A stretch of 64,000 nucleotides of DNA, from the NCBI RefSeq assembly GCF_008065115.1, contig NZ_CP042913.1:6087257-6151256 (forward strand), written 5' to 3'. The translations under genes and the position numbers were made by a program. Below are positions 6,390 through 14,277 of this stretch, piece by piece; the stretch's first letter is position 1; the number at the start of each line of letters is the position of its first letter. The notes under the pieces were generated by a model. The model was not told where the DNA came from and searched no databases. It was given only the letters and a program-made list of their open reading frames with translations. The DNA comes from Bythopirellula goksoeyrii (GTDB lineage: Bacteria; Planctomycetota; Planctomycetia; Pirellulales; Lacipirellulaceae).

Positions 6390-8717
6390 ATGAGCAAACT
6401 AGACCTCTACCGCACCCCCGCCAACGACAATCCAACTCAACCGGAGAAGTTGCCAAAGGAACCGCTGGACTTCCAGTTTCCCATCACAACCAAGCCGGGT
6501 GCTCCTTTTACACTTCGCAGTTTTCTATTCCGCTTAGCACTCGTTTCATTGTTTGGATTCGTCGCACCACTCTCTCTACTCTACGACGCTTACCTTGTTG
6601 GCCTCGTTTCTTTGTGTCTACTAATTAGCTACGTCCACCGCACCTACAAACGCGTGGGCACCAAAGTAGCGGGCAAACTTTTTACGGCCTACTTGATTGC
6701 CCATTTTTCATGCTTCCTCTCCTTCAACGGGTTTGGAGGCTTCGTAACGCTCATGTTTTTCGGCACCGTTGCCTACACACTGCACGTTGCTAGAAAATTT
6801 CGCTTGCATTGGAATCAGCGAGCTGCCTGCGGAATGCTACCCAGAACTGATATCAAAGAGTTTCTTCAATCTGGCAAACTACCTGCCGGTGTGAAATCCA
6901 AACCAACGCTCCCGGCGTTTGCCGCAGCGTTACGAAGCTGGATTACCTACGACCCGTTTAACAGCCAAGCAGCAGGGGTGTTCAAATGCTCAATGGGCGA
7001 AGCACAGAACCGAGTCGCAGCGTCTCTTTCGCTAGCCGTGCTTTGGGCCGGAGTGTTAGTAACCCCTCAAGCTCTGTCTTGGATAAGGCTACTTGGCAAC
7101 CCGGTTATCTTTTGGCCGCTTGCTCTCGTTACCATTCCCTTCGCACTTCCCTTGCTGTCGATGTTCTTATCGGCCGGAGCAAGTCTCGGCAAAGCACATG
7201 GGATTATCGAGCACCAATTCGATCCCAAGAATTGGACGCCGTTCATTCGCGATTTGCAAACCTCCAAGAACAGCGTTGTCCGCAACAGTATCTTTCTCGG
7301 CCGCGTACATGGAGACGGCTCGCCAATTCTCTATCCGGCAGAACGCCTGATGCGAGGTGGGTGGATTCAAGGCTCGCCAGGCTCAGGCAAGACACTCTCC
7401 TTGATGCAGACGCAAGAGCAACTCATTGAGCTTGGTTATTCGGTCGTCGTGCTCGATTTAAAAGCTTCTAGCTTCGAGTTGATGTATTCAGCACACGCCG
7501 CCGCTCAGAGAGTGCGTCAGCAACAGGGTCGAAACGTTCCCATCTATCCGTTCACGTCCGTTTGCGGCAAAGCCAGCTACTTGTTGGACATCTACTCGCA
7601 GAAGTTTTGGTCGGCACGTTCTCCCGAAGAGAAAGCTAGTATCATGCTCGGTTTCTTTGGCCTCAATGGAGCACAGGTCTACGGGGAGTCCTGGTATCGC
7701 GATGCGGCTTGGACGGTGAAACAGCATTTGACTTCCAAATACCAAAATCTCAAGAGCTTTCATGAGGCGGCTCAGCGGCTTGGCGAAGAGTTGGAATACG
7801 CCAAGCCTTGGGAGCTTTCTCGTCAAGTCAAGCAGGATGGTGAGCATCCACGATTGATTCTCAATCGCCTCGGCATGCTCGATGCTCTCAATGCTCGGTC
7901 AGGTTACTCTCAAAAAATTCTCGATAGAGCCATTAACCTCGTACAGCTATTCCAAACTCCAAGCGTTCTGTATTGCGGCCTGCCATCGATTACTGACCCC
8001 GTGGGAAATCCTGAAGTCGGTCGGGTGATTCTTTCATCGCTGCTTGCGACTGCCACGCATACGCAGCATCGCCCTGTGAGAGTCGTGGTCCTGATCGACG
8101 AGTTCCAACGCATGGTTTCTCGCTCACTTGACATAATCCTCCAGCAGGCCCGGTCTAGAGGTGTCGGTGTCATTCTTACCAACCAGAGTTCTGCGGACCT
8201 ACGGGCTGTTGACCAAAACATGCCGGACACCATAGCAGGGAATACAGCCTTCCAGGCGTGGATTAAGGCAACCGACAATATTGGCGTAGACCAGGTTCGC
8301 AACTTCGGTGGCCAGTACATCGAGCACCTCTATTCGACAACTGTTTCATCATCCCAGAACGGACCGCAAACGAGTCGCACTACTAGCGAACATGTTCTCG
8401 ACCGCGTCTCGACAGGTCTGATTGACCGGGTGAATGCTTCTCATGACCAATACTTTTTAAGAATCTCCGACGATGGCGGATACGCCGCTTACGGCAGTCA
8501 GCTCTTCATCGCGCAGTCGGGCTACCACACGGCCACCGAGCAAGAATACAACGACCGCATGACGCGTCCGTGGCCTGATGCCGTGCCAGGCATGCTGGTA
8601 AACGGTGAACATCGTCCGTCGAAAGGACCGACCAACAAAGACCTGGTAGGACGCGACAGGCCTAATCCCACGTCATCGCGGAAGCGAAAGACGACCCCCT
8701 TAAATCCACCCAGATAA
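6390..8717 (+). CDS. Type IV coupling protein (VirD4/TraG/TraD-like ATPase)
   Basis: A 775-residue protein, typical in size for a coupling protein, which links the relaxase-DNA complex to a secretion channel and pumps DNA. Several hydrophobic segments lie at about 40-140 and again at 210-275. The ATPase domain has Walker A GSPGSGKT at 328-335 and Walker B VVVLIDE at 565-571, followed by a QxxSRGVG-type stretch and TNQSS (sensor region). GGAG precedes the ATG by about five bases. The proline- and arginine-rich C-terminal tail may contact the relaxase. It is the best evidence that the element moves by conjugation. No VirB4 or other channel gene is near it. Confidence 0.88.
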   Translation: MSKLDLYRTPANDNPTQPEKLPKEPLDFQFPITTKPGAPFTLRSFLFRLALVSLFGFVAPLSLLYDAYLVGLVSLCLLISYVHRTYKRVGTKVAGKLFTAYLIAHFSCFLSFNGFGGFVTLMFFGTVAYTLHVARKFRLHWNQRAACGMLPRTDIKEFLQSGKLPAGVKSKPTLPAFAAALRSWITYDPFNSQAAGVFKCSMGEAQNRVAASLSLAVLWAGVLVTPQALSWIRLLGNPVIFWPLALVTIPFALPLLSMFLSAGASLGKAHGIIEHQFDPKNWTPFIRDLQTSKNSVVRNSIFLGRVHGDGSPILYPAERLMRGGWIQGSPGSGKTLSLMQTQEQLIELGYSVVVLDLKASSFELMYSAHAAAQRVRQQQGRNVPIYPFTSVCGKASYLLDIYSQKFWSARSPEEKASIMLGFFGLNGAQVYGESWYRDAAWTVKQHLTSKYQNLKSFHEAAQRLGEELEYAKPWELSRQVKQDGEHPRLILNRLGMLDALNARSGYSQKILDRAINLVQLFQTPSVLYCGLPSITDPVGNPEVGRVILSSLLATATHTQHRPVRVVVLIDEFQRMVSRSLDIILQQARSRGVGVILTNQSSADLRAVDQNMPDTIAGNTAFQAWIKATDNIGVDQVRNFGGQYIEHLYSTTVSSSQNGPQTSRTTSEHVLDRVSTGLIDRVNASHDQYFLRISDDGGYAAYGSQLFIAQSGYHTATEQEYNDRMTRPWPDAVPGMLVNGEHRPSKGPTNKDLVGRDRPNPTSSRKRKTTPLNPPR

Positions 8718-8884
8718 GTTCCCGCATCCATCCCCACCCCTGGAGAACATGACTACCGCTCCCGTCGCAGAGATGAGTGCGACACCGAGTCAGTTGCTTG
8801 TAGCGACTTCGACTCAAAGGTTTTTTTGATTTTGATGAAGCGACCTTTCGCTGAGGGCCACTGTGGTCTTGAACGAGGGGGAAG

Positions 8885-8911
8885 CAGAATCCGCCATGCT
8901 GGCGGATTCTG
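8885..8911 (+). terminator. Perfect 12-bp hairpin after the coupling gene
   Basis: CAGAATCCGCCA at 8885-8896 is followed by a three-base loop and its exact reverse complement at 8900-8911, then TTTACAACC. It lies 168 bases after the coupling-protein stop. The short thymine run makes termination possible but not certain. It could also act as a processing or regulatory element for the next gene. Confidence 0.5.
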
Positions 8912-8921
8912 TTTACAACCT

Positions 8922-8952
8922 TTCGTAGCCCGTTCCCCTGAAAGGCTACGAA
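8922..8952 (+). promoter_or_regulatory. Second stem-loop in the leader of the next gene
   Basis: TTCGTAGCC at 8922-8930 pairs exactly with GGCTACGAA at 8944-8952 around a 13-base loop. It ends 17 bases before the ATG at 8970, so it could mask or expose the ribosome binding region (TAGGAG at 8956-8961). Directly downstream of another perfect hairpin, it makes a structured leader. Confidence 0.4.
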
Positions 8953-8969
8953 GCATAGGAGTTAGTGTT

Positions 8970-9419
8970 ATGGAACAAAAAACGCTAACACGTCGCGACA
9001 TCGACGTCAATAAAATCGTGTTACCTGAGCATGATTGTAGTGAATCGTCATTTGGAATGTACAAGGTTTGGCAACCTAACCAGGAAGCCTTCTTTCGTGC
9101 ATTCACGGAAAAAATGAGGGCTCCGAAAGGATTGCGATGCATTACCCATCACTTGAGGTTCGCTGAGGACTTCAACCTTGCCGCATTTGTCGTGGCCAAA
9201 GACATGGACGACGTCTTTGGTTGCCTGAATGTGAATGAGGATAGTGATGAGAGGGCCAAGCGGGTCATTTGGCTTCGGCCAGATGCCTCACCCGGCTCCA
9301 CTGGTGATGTATTCGTCTCACCGGAAGGAGATGCACAGTTCGTGACCGTTGTTGGTTTTCGTCCTGTCGAAGATGACCTGTTCAGCGATGAACATTTCAC
9401 CGATGCACTAATCAGTTAG
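8970..9419 (+). CDS. Hypothetical protein of the element
   Basis: A 149-residue soluble, acidic protein with no recognised domain. TAGGAG at 8956-8961 supports the ATG at 8970; the longer frame from 8826 would read through two perfect hairpins and is unlikely. The C-terminal third is rich in aspartate and glutamate. A strong hairpin terminator follows at 9433. It therefore looks like a single-gene unit with its own structured leader and terminator, set between the transfer module and the integration module. Confidence 0.6.
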   Translation: MEQKTLTRRDIDVNKIVLPEHDCSESSFGMYKVWQPNQEAFFRAFTEKMRAPKGLRCITHHLRFAEDFNLAAFVVAKDMDDVFGCLNVNEDSDERAKRVIWLRPDASPGSTGDVFVSPEGDAQFVTVVGFRPVEDDLFSDEHFTDALIS

Positions 9420-9432
9420 GTAACCACACCCC

Positions 9433-9460
9433 GTTCCGGGCCTCATCCGAGGCCCGGAAC
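9433..9460 (+). terminator. Rho-independent-type terminator
   Basis: GTTCCGGGCCTC at 9433-9444, a four-base loop and the exact reverse complement at 9449-9460 are followed by ACTTTTC. The stem is very GC-rich and starts 13 bases after the upstream stop codon. Confidence 0.7.
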
Positions 9461-9499
9461 ACTTTTCATCACATTGATTATTTGAAAAGGGAGATTGCA

Positions 9500-9745
9500 A
9501 TGCCCAAACCGCCAGTTCACGAAGTCCGCTTTGGAATGATCAAAGCATCCATTTGGCACAATCAGACGAAGAACGGAGAGCGATTCAACATCACCGTCAG
9601 TCGTATCTATAAGAACGGCGACCGTTGGGTCGAGTCTTCCCACTTTGGCCGCGATGATCTGCTGCTCGTGTCGAAGGCATCAGATTTGGCGCACACCTGG
9701 ATTTGTGAGCAACAACACTCGGAAAAAGGAAGGACCCATGAATAA
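9500..9745 (+). CDS. Small conserved element protein before the excisionase
   Basis: An 81-residue protein. GGGAGA at 9489-9494 supports the ATG at 9500. The pattern RFGMIKASIW, NQTKNGERFNITVSRIYK, then SSHFGRDDLLLVSKASDLAHTW is a compact alpha/beta-looking domain that I recall as recurring beside integrases in planctomycete elements, without a known function. It overlaps the start of the HTH gene by eight bases, so the two should be co-translated. A role in excision or in control of the integrase is possible but only inferred. Confidence 0.65.
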   Translation: MPKPPVHEVRFGMIKASIWHNQTKNGERFNITVSRIYKNGDRWVESSHFGRDDLLLVSKASDLAHTWICEQQHSEKGRTHE

Positions 9746-9953
9746 GGAGAACTTAGTCCCACCCAAGCAGAGTGTCCAACTCATTGCTGCTGAAGAGCTT
9801 GCAGAAATGCTCGACGTCTCCACACGAACTGTCTGGCGATTGCTGAGCACGGGCCAGCTGGTGCAGCCCTTGAGAATCGGCGGTAGTGTCCGCTGGAGGA
9901 TCGACGAGGTGCAAGAATGGATCAATAATGGATGTCCGGTAGTCACCAAGTAA
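9738..9953 (+). CDS. Excisionase-family helix-turn-helix protein
   Basis: A 71-residue protein that is almost entirely one MerR/excisionase-type helix-turn-helix: LIAAEELAEMLDVSTRTVWR, then a wing with LRIGGSVRWRIDEVQEWI. Proteins of this type direct excision or regulate the element. The ATG at 9738 sits inside the previous gene's last codons. The integrase follows 13 bases after its stop, so the three genes form one integration module. Confidence 0.8.
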   Translation: MNKENLVPPKQSVQLIAAEELAEMLDVSTRTVWRLLSTGQLVQPLRIGGSVRWRIDEVQEWINNGCPVVTK

Positions 9954-9966
9954 GAAAGGTTTTTCA

Positions 9967-11349
9967 ATGGCTAGCATTTATAAGAAGAAACGCGACAAGG
10001 GAAAGAAGAATGCCTCTTGGTACGTAAATTACACGGACCATCTTGGAAAGAGGCGGACTGTAAAAGGATTCACTGACCGACGGGCAACCGAGCAGATGGC
10101 TGCCAAGGTGGAGCATGATGTCATGCTCCGCAAACGCGGTCTGATTGACCCGGAGAAAGAGCGTAGGCTTCAAGTTCAGGCGAGCAGTCTTGAGAAGCAT
10201 ATCCAGGACTTCGAGAAGAGTCTCAGTGACAATACGCCTAAGCACGTGAAACTGACCATTTCGCGGATACGCTGCGTGGTCGATGGATGTAAGTTTGAGA
10301 CTGTCGCGGACCTTGAACCGGATGCGGTAGTAGTTTTTTTGCGAGACTACTGCAAGAGCAAGAATCTTGGTCGAAAGACGTACAATCACTACGTGCAGGC
10401 CATCGACAGCTTTTGCAATTGGATGCTACTCACGAAGCGGATTGGGAGCAATCCACTTTTAGGACTGGAACGTCTAAATGCAGAAGTGGACGTACGCAAG
10501 AAGCGGCGAGCGCTCACCGCCGATGAGATAGCTTTGCTGGTAGAGTCTGCCCGCCAAAGTGGCATTGAGATTCAATGCTACGACGGGGAAACCCGAGCAC
10601 GAATTTACCTTCTCGCGTACTTCACCGGACTTCGTCGGCAAGAATTGGCAAGTCTGAGCCGTGAAAACTTCAATCTCGATACCGATCAGCCAACACTTAA
10701 AGTCGAAGCTGCCTGCTCGAAGCATCGACGCGAAGACGTACTCCCATTACATCCCGACCTAGTCAATATGCTTCGCGAATGGCTCCAGGAATATGACGAG
10801 AACGATCCACTGTTCCCGCACTTGGCTAAACGCCGTACCTGGAAGATGGTCAAGCTCGACCTGGAGAGGGTAGGGATTCCCTACAACACGGCTGAAGGAG
10901 TTGCTGACTTTCATGCTGCTGGTCGTCATACCTACATCACCGAGTTACTTCGCAACGGGGTCTCGTTGGTTGAGGCCCGCGAGCTGGCCCGGCACAGTGA
11001 TGTTCGGATGACGATGAAGTACACCCACATCGGCCTGGGCGATCAGGCAGAGGCACTGAAGAAACTCAAAGGGGTCACGGTCGAGCAGTCGGAAGCCGGG
11101 GACTCTGGCGACCCGCAAAATGGGTCGACAGAAAAGTGTCCACGTTCTGGCCACGCGCCAGTGGACTCTGCCTGTCAAAATGTGGCAACTGGTGGCAATG
11201 GGAAGTGTTCGCCACTAAACGACGAAACCCCTGCCGCTGACAGGGGTTATCATCAAAATTCGTCGTCTGACAACAGTTGTCAAAAGTGGAGGCGGCGGGA
11301 ATTGAACCCGCGTCCCGACATAGCTCCACGCAAGCTTCTACGTGTGTAG
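9967..11349 (+). CDS. Tyrosine-family site-specific integrase
   Basis: A 460-residue recombinase that joins and excises the element. The N-terminal part is a SAM-like DNA-binding region. The catalytic domain shows Arg-223 in TGLRRQEL, His-316 and Arg-320 in FHAAGRHT, LARHSD at about 338, and the nucleophile Tyr-352 in MKYTHIG. In most of the family histidine and arginine are three apart (HxxR); here the gap is four, a form I recall from other planctomycete integrases. Residues beyond about 375 are low in conservation. The last 20 or so (WRRRELNPRPD) are simply the tmRNA 3' end read on the other strand, so the frame was probably changed by integration. Confidence 0.9.
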   Translation: MASIYKKKRDKGKKNASWYVNYTDHLGKRRTVKGFTDRRATEQMAAKVEHDVMLRKRGLIDPEKERRLQVQASSLEKHIQDFEKSLSDNTPKHVKLTISRIRCVVDGCKFETVADLEPDAVVVFLRDYCKSKNLGRKTYNHYVQAIDSFCNWMLLTKRIGSNPLLGLERLNAEVDVRKKRRALTADEIALLVESARQSGIEIQCYDGETRARIYLLAYFTGLRRQELASLSRENFNLDTDQPTLKVEAACSKHRREDVLPLHPDLVNMLREWLQEYDENDPLFPHLAKRRTWKMVKLDLERVGIPYNTAEGVADFHAAGRHTYITELLRNGVSLVEARELARHSDVRMTMKYTHIGLGDQAEALKKLKGVTVEQSEAGDSGDPQNGSTEKCPRSGHAPVDSACQNVATGGNGKCSPLNDETPAADRGYHQNSSSDNSCQKWRRRELNPRPDIAPRKLLRV

Positions 11350-11642
11350 CCGACTGATTTAATTTCACTTGCGGGTCACCCAGTCGACCAGGTTACCTGC
11401 TTGCTAGCCAAGAACTTTTTTAACTGCGAACGTACCCGGCAGTGACTCGCAGCGGTTCGGATTTGGTGACGGACGTCCGGGCCAATCCGACTTCAGCCCT
11501 TAGTCCGGGCGCCTTTATTTAGGCAGCCAAAGCGTAATTGCCATTGGCAATTGACATTGTGATCAGCTTTTTACGTGGCCCACTGATCAACCACGACACG
11601 CGACTTACGCTTCATCTACCCGGTCGAACCCAGTTCGCCCCC
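11287..11642 (-). ncRNA. ssrA: Transfer-messenger RNA (tmRNA)
   Basis: The 5' end GGGGGCGAACTGGGTTCGAC and the 3' end with GGGTTCAATTCCCGCCGCCTCC form the tRNA-like part, with a seven-pair acceptor stem and discriminator A at 11287. CCA is not encoded; the genome continues CTT. The tag frame ends at 11519-11521 (TAA) and its last residues are ANGNYALAA, close to the usual alanine-rich proteolysis tag. The exact resume codon is not certain. tmRNA rescues stalled ribosomes and marks the unfinished protein. The 3' end serves as attachment site for the element to the left. Confidence 0.93.
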
Positions 11643-11665
11643 GTGCGGTAAAGACGCAAGAACCT

Positions 11666-11671
11666 ATTATA
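11666..11671 (-). promoter_or_regulatory. Likely -10 box of ssrA
   Basis: On the minus strand TATAAT stands 23 bases before the mature tmRNA 5' end, consistent with a short leader later trimmed by RNase P. A -35 element is not obvious. Confidence 0.5.
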
Positions 11672-11766
11672 CGTCGGCAGACGCTGGGAGGAAAGTGAGG
11701 GGAATTGGGGGAGAAGTGGTCAGTTGTCAGTGGTGAGTGGGAGGTGGGAAAGGAAAGATGAATTGA

Positions 11767-11852
11767 AGATAGCCACGAAAAGCACGAGAAGGCACGAAAA
11801 CCTATCGCCAAGACTTTATCCCCTTTTGTGATTCTTTGTGTTTCTTGTGGCC
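11767..11852. repeat. CACGAAAA-type inverted repeat
   Basis: ATAGCCACGAAAAGCACGAG on the left and the complement of ATGGCCACAAGAAACACAAA on the right form an imperfect palindrome of about 85 bases. The space 11643-11766 before it holds only the ssrA promoter region and a purine-rich stretch. Confidence 0.55.
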
Positions 11853-11900
11853 ATTACTTGCAACTCTTGTGTCTTTCACATTCGGCGAATAATGGTGTGA

Positions 11901-11980
11901 AACGCAGAGTGCGCTGAGGCGCAGAGGATGGAGTGCCTGCCTATTCTCTGCGACTCTCCGCGCCTCTGGGTTCTCTGAGC
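11901..11980. repeat. GCAGAG palindromic repeat, copy 1
   Basis: AACGCAGAGTGCGCTGAGGC on the left pairs with CGCGCCTCTGGGTTCTCTGA on the right. Copies with the same arms occur at 15662, 48378 and 51702, always between genes. Confidence 0.65.
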
Positions 11981-12026
11981 TTAACTTTCCTCTGAAACAG
12001 TTGTGTTGAATCCCACCTTAGCAAAT

Positions 12027-12262
12027 GGGGTGGCACAATTACTACAAGAAAATGGGGAGAAGTTGCGAGTAGTGAGTTGCGAGAAGAGAGAGGGGACGGG
12101 GTTTGTAGCCCGCGAACAGGCCGTGCGCACTCTGTTGAATAATACTGGCGGCATGTTGAAGAGAAGTATTAGCCACGGATGGTCACGGAAATGCACGGAT
12201 GGGGCCGGGGGTTTTCTCATCCGTGTTTCATCCGTGGAAATCAGTGGCCAAATATTTGAGCG
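12027..12262. repeat. Long direct repeat A beside the DUF3500 gene
   Basis: About 236 bases that return at 13737-13979. Shared landmarks in order are GGGTGGC, a GAGAAG run, GGGACGGGGTTTGTAG, CTCTGTTGAATA, TACTGGCGGCATGT, and GCCACGGATGGTCACGGAAA. The last part is itself an inverted repeat with the ATCCGTGGAAATCAGTGGC near its end. The open reading frame of 97 codons across it (12003-12296) is a by-product of the repeat. Confidence 0.75.
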
Positions 12263-12280
12263 AGGTGGGGGATATTACCA

Positions 12281-13351
12281 TCACTTGGCGGACTGATGGT
12301 GCGGGCTTTCGGCGTAGTGCCGCTGCAGATAGTCGGCGCCGAAATTGTTGTCCGGGGAATGCCACACCAAGTGAGCGTGATTGGCGTTGTTCTGGGTGTT
12401 GTCATATTCAATGACTAGGGTCGGACCGTGAATGCGAAAATAATGGCCCTTTCCCACTTCCACGCTTCCCGCCCAGGCGAAGTGCAACTTGTCGAAACCG
12501 GCGTCCTCCAGTTCATCCAGCGCACGCTCTCTTAATTCTGCGTTGAAGTTGCCGATAATTTCATCGAGAAGGTTTCGCAGCAGCGCTTGCTGGGCGTCGG
12601 TCATTTCCTCGGCGCTGAGTCCTTCGGGCTCGCCGAAGTTAATTTCAACGCCGGGCAGCGCAATCACATCCCCTGGAGCCGTTTCGGCGATCATCGCCGT
12701 CTTGAGTTGTGCAGGGGTACAACTGGTGATCAGGTCACGGGCCAAATCTTCTTCGGTGCCCAGCACACGCAGCCCCGCGCGGGGTCCGTCGCGCAGCTCT
12801 GCCGGGTTCGTGCCAAAGAAGGCGGGAGTGACCGAGACGACTTGCCCCGTGACCGAGGAAAAGTTGAGCGACAAATGGTGCCCTTCAATGCGCCAGCCCC
12901 ACGGCTCGTCGGAACTCGGATCACCAAACAAAGCGAACCAATAGCGCTCGGGATCGCGAACATTTTGAGCATTGGGACGACTGGCTTCCAACCGACGCAA
13001 ATCTTCGTCCAAAGACATGATCGCGAGTGCTTTGAAATAACCCTGGCTACTGAGCGCGATTCGCAACAAGTTGTGTGCCGCCCGCCGCTGCTCCAGATTC
13101 ATGTCGTGCCAATTCACTCCTAGCCGATCCTTGGGAACAAAATGCCAATCGGTCCGCACGGGTCCCGCAAACTCAAAGCTCGCTTGCCTGGTCAACTCGG
13201 GCCCTAAGGTAGAGCGCCACGCCAATACGGCCTGGCGCATGGCATCGCTATCGACCACAACCACGGGCTCATGGGCCTCATGGGCATCAGCAACGATGGC
13301 AACAAAGCAGGTCGCTAGAAAAACACAACTGATCATGATGAGGGTTTTCAA
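12281..13351 (-). CDS. Secreted DUF3500 family protein
   Basis: A 356-residue protein of the DUF3500 family, whose biochemical role is unknown. It covers nearly the whole length with family landmarks such as RYWFALFGDPS, WGWRIEGHHLSLNF and HAHLVWHSPDNNFG. GGAG at 13359-13362 lies seven bases before a TTG at 13351, which I take as the start. It gives the signal peptide MKTLIMISCVFLATCFVA; an ATG at 13336 is the alternative. The gene stands alone on the minus strand and is bracketed by two direct repeats of about 240 bases, so it may have been acquired or duplicated as a unit. Confidence 0.8.
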   Translation of the reverse strand: MKTLIMISCVFLATCFVAIVADAHEAHEPVVVVDSDAMRQAVLAWRSTLGPELTRQASFEFAGPVRTDWHFVPKDRLGVNWHDMNLEQRRAAHNLLRIALSSQGYFKALAIMSLDEDLRRLEASRPNAQNVRDPERYWFALFGDPSSDEPWGWRIEGHHLSLNFSSVTGQVVSVTPAFFGTNPAELRDGPRAGLRVLGTEEDLARDLITSCTPAQLKTAMIAETAPGDVIALPGVEINFGEPEGLSAEEMTDAQQALLRNLLDEIIGNFNAELRERALDELEDAGFDKLHFAWAGSVEVGKGHYFRIHGPTLVIEYDNTQNNANHAHLVWHSPDNNFGADYLQRHYAESPHHQSAK

Positions 13352-13736
13352 GGCAGGACTCCAGACAGAATGAGTTGAGAAAGGATGGGGGGGAATGGTG
13401 GTTGGTGGATGCTGGATGGTGAGGCGGATCATGCGCGCGGAGGTTGGGCCAGGGATGCTTCGCCTTTTTGAAAATTTGTGCGCGTTCGTTTTTTTATTAT
13501 TTAATTACCTCCTTCGCCGCCGGTTCGAATCGCTTCAACTCGTTGGTGGGACAAGATTTACGAAGCTGTCGACGTCTTCTTTCCGGGGGAGTTTTGTAAA
13601 GCAATATTCTTCGCATGGGCTCTCTATCGTACTCCGCTGCAGTCGGATTGGGGACAGGGAATTCACGGAACGGATGTGCTTGCAGCCATCAATCGAAATC
13701 TAAGCGCTTGACTCCCGGCTCGCAGTTTACCTAACC
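13352..13736. other. Intergenic stretch, no gene seen
   Basis: Between the DUF3500 start and repeat B. It contains G-rich GGTTGGTGGATG-type low-complexity sequence, and an AT-rich patch around 13485-13510. A GGTTCGAATC at 13531-13540 resembles a tRNA T-arm, but no other tRNA parts are near it. Confidence 0.5.
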
Positions 13737-13979
13737 GGGTGGCCCAATTTCTATAGGAAAGTTAGGAGAAGTTAGGAGAAGTTTTGAGTTTCGAGGCGCG
13801 AGATGTGAGAAGAGGGACGGGGTTTGTAGGTCGCGAACAAGCTCTACGCGCTCTGTTGAATAGTACTGGCGGCATGTGGGGGAGTGTTAGCCACGGATGG
13901 TCACGGAAATGCACGGATGATGCTCGTGCGTTTCTTTATCCGTGTCTCATCAGTGGAAATCAGTGGCTTAATCTTTGAG
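13737..13979. repeat. Long direct repeat B beside the DUF3500 gene
   Basis: Second copy of the repeat at 12027-12262, in the same orientation, with the same order of landmarks and the same ending ...TTGAGC. The two copies differ by many substitutions and small gaps, so the duplication is not recent. From 13980 to 14277 no further feature is seen. Confidence 0.75.
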
Positions 13980-14277
13980 CCCCTTTTCCGAGCCTACGGC
14001 TTATCCGAGTTTGTGACATTCAACGACAAAGATTTTGTCCGGTGCGTGCAAGTCACCACGTATAAACCTGAAGAAATTGCATCGGGCCGAGCGTCTATTC
14101 TTAACAGTTGAGCGGTGTGCAGTGACGGGCTGCCAAAACCTTCGATATGCCGTCCCGACGTGCAAGCTTGCCATCCGGTCCATCCCTTCACGGGCTAAGT
14201 TAGTGCCAAAGAAGAAATGTGTCTCTGCTGGTTTGGTAGCTCTTGGAATCGCAACGACTTGAGTTAACCAAGTAGGA

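Larger units (their letters stand above)
1..11287. mobile_element. Integrated (probably mobilizable) element, right end at ssrA
   Basis: All genes in this block read rightwards and end in a tyrosine integrase whose stop lies inside the 3' part of ssrA, a classic integration target. Inside are an excisionase-like HTH, a VirD4/TraG-type coupling ATPase, two winged-helix relaxase-like proteins and a vWA/PP2C/kinase cluster. To the right, gene orientation becomes mixed and chromosomal functions appear. The left end lies outside the window, and no second copy of the ssrA 3' end is visible here. No VirB-type secretion genes are seen, so mobilizable rather than self-transmissible is an inference; such genes could lie further left. 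Confidence 0.8.

Noticed and set aside
12587-13123. 178-codon frame on the plus strand
   Set aside because: It lies fully antisense to the DUF3500 gene, which has a signal peptide and family landmarks.
13525-13545. GGTTCGAATC resembling a tRNA T-arm
   Set aside because: No acceptor stem, D-arm or anticodon arm can be formed upstream; the flanks are AT-rich and unrelated.
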